Assembly (NCBI RefSeq): GCF_035762905.1
Contig: NZ_DASUCC010000027.1
Location: 1 to 12,180 of the forward strand
From: DASYTH01 sp035762905
GTDB taxonomy: Bacteria > Actinomycetota > Actinomycetes > Mycobacteriales > Pseudonocardiaceae
Length of the DNA stretch: 12,180 bases
Direction of reading: 5' to 3'
The notes beneath the pieces were generated by a model, which searched no databases, was not told the origin of the DNA, and saw only the letters and a program-made list of their open reading frames with translations. The position numbers and the translations under genes are program-made. Each line of letters opens with the position of its first letter. Position 1 is the first letter of the stretch. This document shows positions 7,701 to 12,180 of this stretch, piece by piece.

Positions 7701-10700
7701 AGTGACCAGCGAGTCGATCGACACCACCGGCGCGCCGGTGGTGTCCGCCACCGCGACCGTCACCGCGTCCTCCCCGGCCGGCGCCAGCCGCACCCGCACC
7801 GAGGTGGCGCCGCTGGCATACAACGACACTCCGGACCAGGCGAACGGCAGCCGGGCCTGCCGGTCCGGCTGACCGTCCAGATCGGACAGCAGGATTCCGT
7901 GCAGCGCGGCGTCCAGCAGGGCCGGATGCACGCCGAACCGGGCGGCGTCGGCCTCGGCCTGCTCCGGCAACGAGACCTCGGTGAAGATCTCCGCACCCCG
8001 GCGCCACGCCTGCCGCACGCCCTGGAACACCGGTCCGTAGCCGAGTCCGATGGCCGCCATCTCGTCGTAGACGCCGTCGACCGGCACCGGCTCCGCGCCC
8101 GCGGGCGGCCACGCGCCCAGGTCCATGGCCGGCGCCGGCCGGGCGAAGGTGAGCACACCGCTGGCATGCTTGGTCCAGGCGTCCTCGGCAGCGGCGGACT
8201 CGGCGCGGGAGAACAGTGCCACCGACCGGTTGCCGTCCTCGTCCGCACCGCCGACCACGACCTGGATCCGGACTCCGCCCCGCTCGGAGAGCACCAGCGG
8301 TGCGTGCAGGGTCAGCTCGTCCACCCGGTCGCAGCCGACCTGATCACCGGCGCGCACGGCCAGTTCGACCATCGCGGTGCCCGGCACCAGAACGTTGCCC
8401 TTGACGGCGTGGTCGGCCAGCCACGGGTGGGACTGCAGCGCCAGGCGTCCGGTGAACAGGTAGCCATCGGTGTCCGGCAGCTCCACCGCCGCGCCGAGCA
8501 GCGGATGGTCCGCGTCGAGCTGGCCGAGGCCGCTCGCGTCGACCGCGCCGGAACCGCCGGGCAGCCAGTAACTCTGCCGCTGGAAGGCATACGTCGGCAG
8601 GGTCACCGCCCTGGCGCCGGTGCCGGCGAACACCGCTTCCCAGCCGATCGGCACGCCGCGCACGTGCAGCCGGGCCAGCGCGGCGGTCACCGTCCGCGGC
8701 TCGTCGCGGTCCTTGCGCAGGGCCGGAACGAAGACCGCGTCATCGCCGTCGGGCAGGCTCTCCGCGCCCATGCCGCAGAGCACCCCGTCCGGGCCGAGCT
8801 CGGCGAAGGTGACCACACCTTCGCCGCGCAGCAGGGTGACCGCGTCGGCGAACCGGACGGTGCCCCGCACGTGCCGCACCCAGTATCCGGGGTCCCGGAG
8901 CTCCTCGATCTGCGCCAGCTTGCCGGTGAGGTTGGACACCACGGGAATCGTCGGGTACCCGTACTCGACCCGCTCCAGCACCGCGGCGAAGTCGTCGAGC
9001 ATGTCGTCCATCCGCGGGGAGTGGAACGCGTGCGACACCCGCAGCCGCTTCACCTTGCGGCCCCGGTCCTGCCAGGTCGCCGCCAGCTCGCCGACCACGT
9101 CCTCGTCGCCGGACAGCACGACCGACGACGGCCCGTTGATCGCGGCCACGCTCACCCGGCTTTCCAGTCCGGCCAACGTCTCGGCCACCTCGGCCTCGGT
9201 CGCCTGCACCGCGAGCATCGCGCCACCGGCCGGCAGTGCCTGCATCAGCCGGCCGCGCGCCGCCACCACCGCACACGCGTCGGGCAGTGACCACACGCCG
9301 GCCACGTGCGCCGCGCTCAGCTCACCGATCGAGTGCCCGGCAACGAAGTCCGGTTGGACGCCCCAGGATTCCAGCAGCCGGAACAGGGCCACCTCGATCG
9401 CGAACAGCGCGGGCTGGGCGTATCCGGTCATGTCCAGTGCGCCGGCCTGGTCCGACCCGTCCGCGGCGAAGACCAGGTCGCGCAGCGGCCGGTCGATCCG
9501 CGGGTCCAGCTCCGCGCACACGGCGTCGAATGCCTCGCGGAACACCGGGAACCGGTCGTAGAGCTGCCGGCCCATCCCGACCCGCTGCGATCCCTGACCG
9601 GTGAACAGCACCGCCAGCCGGCCGGGGCAGACCACTCCGCTCACCAGGTCGGCCGCCGACCCGCCGCCGGCGAGGGCGTCCAGACCGTGCAGGAAGCCGT
9701 CCCGGTCGGCCGCGGTGAGCACCGCGCGGTGCTCGAGTTGGGCCCGCGCGGTCGCCAGCGAGAAGCCGATGTCCACCAGGCGAAGCTCCGGGCGGTCCAG
9801 GATGAACTCGCGCAGCCGGGCGGCCTGCGCGGCCAGCGCCTGCTCGGATCGGCCCGAGATCACCAACGGGGTGGCCGGGGTCGGGTCCCCGGTTCCGGGG
9901 TCCGGCGGGGAAGGCGGCTCCGGTACGTGTTCCAGGACCACGTGCGCGTTGGTGCCGCCGATGCCGAACGAGGACACCCCGGCCCGTCGCGGTCGGCCGG
10001 TGTCCGGCCACGGCGTGGCCTCGGTGATCAGTTCGACGGCGCCGGTGGACCAGTCCACCTTCGGCGTCGGCGCGTCCACGTTCATCGTCGCGGGCAGCAC
10101 GCCGTGCCCCATCGCCTGCACCATCTTGATCACACCGGTCACCCCGGCGGCGGCCTGGGTGTGACCGATGTTCGACTTGACCGAGCCCAGCCAGAGCGGC
10201 CGGTCGGCCGGCCGGTCCTGGCCGTAGGTGGCCAGGATCGCCTGGGCCTCGATCGGGTCACCCAGCATGGTTCCGGTGCCGTGCGCCTCCACCGCGTCGA
10301 CGTCCTGCGGGGACAGGTCGGCGCTGGCGAGGGCCGCTCGGATCACCCGTTGCTGGGCCGGGCCGTTCGGTGCGGTCAGGCCGTTGGACGCACCGTCCTG
10401 GTTCACCGCGGAACCCCGCACCACGGCCAGGATCCGGTGGCCGAGCCGTTGTGCGTCGGACAGCCGCTCCACCACGAGCACACCGGCGCCCTCCGACCAC
10501 GAGGTGCCGTCGGCGGCCGCCGAGAACGGCTTGCACCGGCCGTCCGGCGCCATCCCGCGCTGCCGGGAGAACTCCAGGAACACCAGCGGCGTGGACATCA
10601 CCGTCACGCCGCCGGCCAGCGCCAGCGAGCACTCGCCGCGCTGCACCGCCTGCACCGCGAGATGCAAGGCCACCAGCGAGGAGGAGCAGGCGGTGTCCAC

Positions 10701-12180
10701 CGTGATCGCCGGGCCTTCCAACCCGAGCACGTAGGACACCCGGCCGGACAGCACACTCGCCGACTTGTTGATGGCGAGCAGGCCCTCGACCTCCTCCGGG
10801 CATTCCAGCCGGCCGTAGGCGTAGTCGTAGTACGACACCCCGGTGAACACGCCGGTCTGGCTGCCGCGCAACGAGGCCGGAACGATCCCGGACCGCTCGA
10901 GGGCTTCCCAGGTCGTCTCCAGCATCACCCGGTGCTGCGGATCCATCGCCAGCGCCTCACGCGGCGAGATGCCGAACAGCTCGGCGTCGAACTCGAGGGC
11001 GCCGGCCAGGAACCCGCCCTTGTCCACATAGGACTTTCCGGACGCCTCCGGGTTCGGGTCGTACAGCTTCTCCACGTCCCAGCCGCGCTCCGCGGGGAAC
11101 TCGGTGAGACCGCTGCCGCCGTCGGCCATGAGCTGCCACAGGTCCTCCGGCGACGTCACGCCACCGGGCAACCGGCAGGCCATGCCCACGATCGCCACCG
11201 GCTCGTCCGCCGTCGACGCGGGCGCGGCGACCGGCGCGATGTGCCCACCGGCGTCGGATCCGACCAGCTCGGCGCGCAGGTGGGTGGCGAGCGCGTTCGG
11301 CGTGGGGTAGTCGAAGACCAGGGTGGCGGGCAGCCGCAGTCCGGTCGCGGTGTTGAGCCGGTTGCGCAGTTCGACCGCGGTGAGCGAGTCGAAGCCGAGG
11401 TCGGTCAGGGCGCGGTGCGGCGTGACGGCGCCGGTGCCGGCGTGCCCGAGCACGGCGGCGACGTTGGTGTTGACCAGTTCCAGCAGGGTCCGGTCCTGTT
11501 CGGCTGCCGGCAGGCCGGCAAGTCGTTGACGCAGCACGGATACCTGCGCGGCGGTCGCGGCGGTACGCCGGGTGCGGACCAGCCCGCTGAGCACCGGGGA
11601 GAGCGGCACGGCCCGGGCATTACGCTGCAGGGCCGGAATGTCCAGCTCGACCGGCGCGAGGAAGGCGTGGTCGACCTGGAGCGCCAGGTCGAACAGCGCC
11701 ATACCGTCCGTGGTGGACATGGGCTTGAGGCCGGTCCGGCTCATCCGGGCCAGGTCGGTGTCGCCGAGGTGCCCGGTCATGCCGCTGGCCTGCGCCCACA
11801 GGCCCCAGGCCAGCGCGGTGGCCGGTAGGCCGTTGGCCCGGCGGTGCTGGGCGAGGGCGTCCAGGGCGGCGTTGGCCGCGGCGTAGTTGGCCTGTCCGGC
11901 GGAACCGAGAATGCCGGCGGCCGAGGAGAACATGACGAACATGGCCAGCTCCATGTCCTTGGTCAGCTCGTGCAGGTTGATCGCGGCGTCGAGCTTGGGC
12001 CGCAGCACGCTGGCGACCGCCTCGGGGGTCAACGCCTCCACCGTGGCGTCGTCGAGCACACCGGCGGCGTGCACGACTCCGGTCAACCCCACCGGCAACC
12101 CGGCCAGCAGTTGCCCAAGCGCGGAACGGTCCGCGGCGTCACACGCGGCGATCGTGACCCGCGCCCCGAGAGCGGTCAGC
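4800..12180 (-). CDS. Type I modular polyketide synthase, 3' portion (KR-ACP / KS-AT-DH-ER-KR-ACP / docking)
   Basis: The frame is open from base 12179 to a TGA at 4802-4800, giving 2459 visible residues. The start lies beyond the right edge. Residues below are numbered from the first full codon. In order the protein holds the end of a KR (1-145), ACP (about 218-302, Ser265), KS (325-750, Cys498, His633, His673), AT (850-1150, Ser950), DH (1224-1496, His1257, Asp1423), a structural KR half (1509-1700), ER (1713-2020), catalytic KR (2025-2220, Ser2161, Tyr2174), ACP (2290-2375, Ser2340) and a C-terminal docking region (2381-2459). It carries out one complete round of chain extension with malonyl-CoA followed by keto reduction, dehydration and enoyl reduction, so the beta carbon should become a methylene. 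It sits 38 bases before another PKS gene on the same strand. Module order and motifs are read directly. The saturated product is inferred from intact motifs. The polyketide itself is unknown. Confidence 0.97.
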   Translation of the reverse strand, partial: LTALGARVTIAACDAADRSALGQLLAGLPVGLTGVVHAAGVLDDATVEALTPEAVASVLRPKLDAAINLHELTKDMELAMFVMFSSAAGILGSAGQANYAAANAALDALAQHRRANGLPATALAWGLWAQASGMTGHLGDTDLARMSRTGLKPMSTTDGMALFDLALQVDHAFLAPVELDIPALQRNARAVPLSPVLSGLVRTRRTAATAAQVSVLRQRLAGLPAAEQDRTLLELVNTNVAAVLGHAGTGAVTPHRALTDLGFDSLTAVELRNRLNTATGLRLPATLVFDYPTPNALATHLRAELVGSDAGGHIAPVAAPASTADEPVAIVGMACRLPGGVTSPEDLWQLMADGGSGLTEFPAERGWDVEKLYDPNPEASGKSYVDKGGFLAGALEFDAELFGISPREALAMDPQHRVMLETTWEALERSGIVPASLRGSQTGVFTGVSYYDYAYGRLECPEEVEGLLAINKSASVLSGRVSYVLGLEGPAITVDTACSSSLVALHLAVQAVQRGECSLALAGGVTVMSTPLVFLEFSRQRGMAPDGRCKPFSAAADGTSWSEGAGVLVVERLSDAQRLGHRILAVVRGSAVNQDGASNGLTAPNGPAQQRVIRAALASADLSPQDVDAVEAHGTGTMLGDPIEAQAILATYGQDRPADRPLWLGSVKSNIGHTQAAAGVTGVIKMVQAMGHGVLPATMNVDAPTPKVDWSTGAVELITEATPWPDTGRPRRAGVSSFGIGGTNAHVVLEHVPEPPSPPDPGTGDPTPATPLVISGRSEQALAAQAARLREFILDRPELRLVDIGFSLATARAQLEHRAVLTAADRDGFLHGLDALAGGGSAADLVSGVVCPGRLAVLFTGQGSQRVGMGRQLYDRFPVFREAFDAVCAELDPRIDRPLRDLVFAADGSDQAGALDMTGYAQPALFAIEVALFRLLESWGVQPDFVAGHSIGELSAAHVAGVWSLPDACAVVAARGRLMQALPAGGAMLAVQATEAEVAETLAGLESRVSVAAINGPSSVVLSGDEDVVGELAATWQDRGRKVKRLRVSHAFHSPRMDDMLDDFAAVLERVEYGYPTIPVVSNLTGKLAQIEELRDPGYWVRHVRGTVRFADAVTLLRGEGVVTFAELGPDGVLCGMGAESLPDGDDAVFVPALRKDRDEPRTVTAALARLHVRGVPIGWEAVFAGTGARAVTLPTYAFQRQSYWLPGGSGAVDASGLGQLDADHPLLGAAVELPDTDGYLFTGRLALQSHPWLADHAVKGNVLVPGTAMVELAVRAGDQVGCDRVDELTLHAPLVLSERGGVRIQVVVGGADEDGNRSVALFSRAESAAAEDAWTKHASGVLTFARPAPAMDLGAWPPAGAEPVPVDGVYDEMAAIGLGYGPVFQGVRQAWRRGAEIFTEVSLPEQAEADAARFGVHPALLDAALHGILLSDLDGQPDRQARLPFAWSGVSLYASGATSVRVRLAPAGEDAVTVAVADTTGAPVVSIDSLVTRPIAGDLGGAGAREEQRWLFAVDWVPAPEPAPAPTAGWAVLGADDLGIEAASRFADPAALMSTVDGENIPEAVLYAAPVAGDAPGLAGASRAVSHAVLSVVQDWLAAEALESCPLVVVTREAVATEIDHDVPNLAQAPVWGLLRSVQAEHPDRFVVVDIEQDTDPAVLTAAVGVALSGEGQVAVRGGEVLVPRLGRVGTDGELVPPVGEPAWRLDGRAKGTLDRIELVACPQVLEPLAAGEVRIQVRAAGLNFRDPLIALGVIEGPEVQRGEGSGVVLEVGPGVTRLAPGDHVLGFINGSFGSVAVADHQVLRPMLPEWTFEQAASVPITFLTAWYGLHELAEVGPGDVVLVHAAAGGVGIAAVQLAKHLGAEVFGTASPGKWDTLRALGLDDDHIASSRTVEFEQRFLETTGGRGVDVVLDSLSGEFVDASLRLMPRGGRFLEIGKTDIRDPEWVAQAHPGVRYQAFDLDEAGKARLGEMLDELLVLFGSGAVVLSPITSWQITRSVEAFRCLSQARQVGKIVLTIPRPLDPAGAVLVTGGTGALGALLARHLVTEHGIRQLVLTSRRGPAADGAEQLRDELTALGAQVTIAACDAADRAALAALLDGLPVPLTGVVHAAGVIDDATVESLTARHLDAVLGPKVDAAINLHELTQGMDLAMFVMFSSAAGILGSAGQANYAAANATLDALAQHRRARGLPATALAWGLWAQASGMTGHLDEADLARMSRGGIQPLSTVEGMALFDTATRLDRASVVPVKLDVAALQAQARSSAVPAMLHGLVRTRRTAATAVQVSALRQRLAGMPPADQDRTLLELVNTSVAAVLGHSGTGAITPHRALTDLGFDSLTAVELRNRLNTATGLRLAATLVFDYPTPRALTDHLASELLEDQATSVSVTEEIARLESILASTEASEADQADITVRLRRLLASWDDRIRGGQEATDDDLRSATADDIFDLLDDELGAS
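4803..5037 (-). other. C-terminal docking domain
   Basis: About 79 residues follow the last ACP. A helical, charged stretch (VTEEIARLESILAS, then ITVRLRRLLASWDDRI) is followed by a flexible segment and a final acidic amphipathic helix ending TADDIFDLLDDELGAS. This is the layout of class 1 (DEBS-type) C-terminal docking domains: a dimerisation helix pair and then the helix that binds the next subunit's coiled coil. The pairing partner is inferred to be the N-terminus of the adjacent gene. Confidence 0.88.
5050..5305 (-). other. Acyl carrier protein domain (module n)
   Basis: LGFDSLTAVELRN contains Ser2340 (codon 5162-5160), the phosphopantetheine site. The domain ends with FDYPTP. It is the last catalytic-cycle domain of this polypeptide. 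Its chain must be passed to the KS of the next protein, encoded from 4761. Confidence 0.95.
5050..5955. repeat. KR-ACP coding repeat, copy 1
   Basis: This stretch matches 11275-12180 at a constant offset of 6225 bases with no indel at the points I checked. Three 60-base samples gave 57/60 (5641-5700), 57/60 (5101-5160) and 56/60 (5161-5220) identities. It encodes the second half of the KR and the ACP of module n. Conservation is lower in the KR-ACP linker around 5330-5520. Confidence 0.9.
5520..6108 (-). other. Ketoreductase domain, catalytic half (module n)
   Basis: The NADPH motif VTGGTGALG opens the domain. Catalytic Ser2161 (FSSAAG) and Tyr2174 (NYAAAN, codon 5660-5658) are present. The diagnostic motif reads IDD at 2117-2119 instead of LDD, keeping the Asp that marks B-type KRs. 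There is no A-type Trp. A B1-type KR fits a module with an active DH, because syn dehydration of the 3R hydroxyl gives a trans double bond for the ER. Confidence 0.93.
6115..7041 (-). other. Enoylreductase domain (module n)
   Basis: A medium-chain dehydrogenase-like ER begins near GTLDRIELV. The NADPH-binding motif LVHAAAGGVGIAA is at residues 1844-1856, and the AGLNFRDPLIALG motif lies before it. The position that is Tyr in many ERs (LGMYPG) is Ile1756 here. Because the AT is malonyl-type there is no alpha-methyl, so this substitution has no stereochemical result in this module. The domain reduces the enoyl double bond to a saturated chain. Confidence 0.93.
6492..7046. repeat. ER coding repeat, copy 2
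   Basis: This is the partner of bases 1-555, encoding the ER of module n. The near-identical block is 6894-7021, which contains the FRDPLIALGV motif in both genes. Confidence 0.88.
7090..7655 (-). other. Structural (non-catalytic) KR subdomain
   Basis: Between DH and ER lies the linker-type half of the ketoreductase. It begins near FAVDWVPAPEP and contains the conserved VWGLLRSVQAEHPDRF block. It has no catalytic residues of its own. In fully reducing modules this half packs against the catalytic KR that follows the ER. The Ala/Pro-rich stretch at its start is typical for this boundary. Confidence 0.8.
7692..8510 (-). other. Dehydratase domain (module n)
   Basis: The domain starts at DHPLLGAAVELPD. 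The catalytic His1257 sits in HAVKGNVLVPG, which matches the HxxxGxxxxP family motif. The YGPVFQG motif and the second catalytic residue Asp1423 in HPALLDAALH are also present. All key residues are intact, so it is predicted to be active and to remove water from the beta-hydroxy intermediate. Confidence 0.94.
8730..9630 (-). other. Acyltransferase domain, predicted malonyl-CoA specific
   Basis: The nucleophile motif is GHSIG, with Ser950 at codon 9332-9330. The specificity motif is HAFH at residues 1050-1053 (bases 9032-9021). GHS[IV]G together with HAFH is the established malonyl-CoA signature, in contrast to GHSQG and YASH for methylmalonyl-CoA. GQGSQ near the start and the post-AT linker LPTYAFQRQSYW frame the domain. 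It loads the extender unit onto the ACP of the same module. Confidence 0.92.
9925..11207 (-). other. Ketosynthase domain (module n)
   Basis: The domain begins at DEPVAIVGMACRLPGG. The active-site Cys498 lies in DTACSSSLVA (codon 10688-10686). The two catalytic His residues are in HGTGT (His633) and KSNIGH (His673). It is an extending KS of normal length with no sign of a KSQ-type or inactivated active site. It catalyses decarboxylative condensation of the incoming chain with the malonyl extender. Confidence 0.96.
11275..11530 (-). other. Acyl carrier protein domain (upstream module)
   Basis: The LGFDSLTAVELRN motif contains Ser265 (codon 11387-11385), the phosphopantetheine attachment site. 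The domain closes with the usual FDYPTP segment. It carries the growing chain and delivers it to the KS that follows in the same polypeptide. Confidence 0.95.
11745..12180 (-). other. KR domain, C-terminal part, of the upstream module
   Basis: This is the second half of a ketoreductase whose NADPH-binding beginning lies off the right edge. An LDD motif at residues 42-44 and the lack of a Trp before the catalytic Tyr mark a B-type KR, the kind usually associated with a 3R (D) hydroxyl. The catalytic Ser86 and Tyr99 are present in the FSSAAG and NYAAAN motifs. Whether this module also has DH or ER cannot be seen. Confidence 0.93.

Larger units (their letters stand above)
11275..12180. repeat. 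KR-ACP coding repeat, copy 2
   Basis: This is the partner of 5050-5955, encoding the end of the KR and the ACP of the upstream module. The offset of 6225 bases is 2075 codons, the length of one complete module. The match runs up to the right edge, so the repeat probably continues outside. Confidence 0.9.

Noticed and set aside
4776..9290. Long plus-strand open frame (1504 codons) and another at 9306-11828.
   Set aside because: They have the same shadow composition, and the repeats of the underlying PKS domains appear in them as low-complexity copies. The minus-strand frames carry all the conserved catalytic motifs.
12096..12098. TTG at 12098 as the start of the upstream gene.
   Set aside because: It lies inside a KR domain, and the same frame continues upstream to base 12179 with conserved KR sequence, so the gene is simply cut by the window.
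1..12180. A novel defence, mobile or regulatory system hidden in the window.
   Set aside because: Two PKS reading frames account for all but 38 bases. I found no inverted-repeat ends, transposase, tRNA or CRISPR-like spacing.

Overview
This window is the inside of a type I modular polyketide synthase (PKS) locus from a high-GC actinomycete. The evidence is the very GC-rich coding sequence with G/C-biased third codon positions, the GTG start, and the domain style of actinobacterial macrolide and polyether PKSs. The genus and the final product cannot be read from this window. Both genes lie on the minus strand, so the reading direction runs from the right end of the window to the left. Almost every base is coding.

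Right part (12180 down to 4800): the 3' portion of a large PKS gene whose start lies beyond the right edge. In protein order it encodes the second half of a ketoreductase (KR) and the acyl carrier protein (ACP) of one module. A complete fully reducing module KS-AT-DH-(structural KR)-ER-KR-ACP follows, and then a C-terminal docking domain. The AT has malonyl-CoA signatures (GHSIG and HAFH). All catalytic motifs that I can check are intact.

Junction (4799 down to 4762): a 38-base spacer with a good Shine-Dalgarno sequence but no sign of a terminator or promoter. The two genes are almost certainly co-transcribed and their proteins work consecutively.

Left part (4761 down to 1): the 5' portion of the next PKS gene. 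It starts at a GTG with an N-terminal coiled-coil docking domain, followed by KS-AT-DH-(structural KR)-ER. The window ends inside the ER. The AT has methylmalonyl-CoA signatures (GHSQG and YASH). The reading frame stays open to base 1 (1587 codons), so the catalytic KR and the ACP are expected past the left edge.

Together the two proteins form an assembly-line handover. The upstream polypeptide adds a two-carbon unit that is predicted to be fully saturated. The chain then passes across the docking-domain interface to the downstream polypeptide, which adds a methyl-branched unit that at least DH and ER act on. Long in-register repeats between equivalent domains, and a local codon-usage shift in the second AT, show how the locus was built by duplication and recombination. 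I see no mobile element, RNA gene, CRISPR array or non-PKS system, and nothing here looks like an undescribed class of system.
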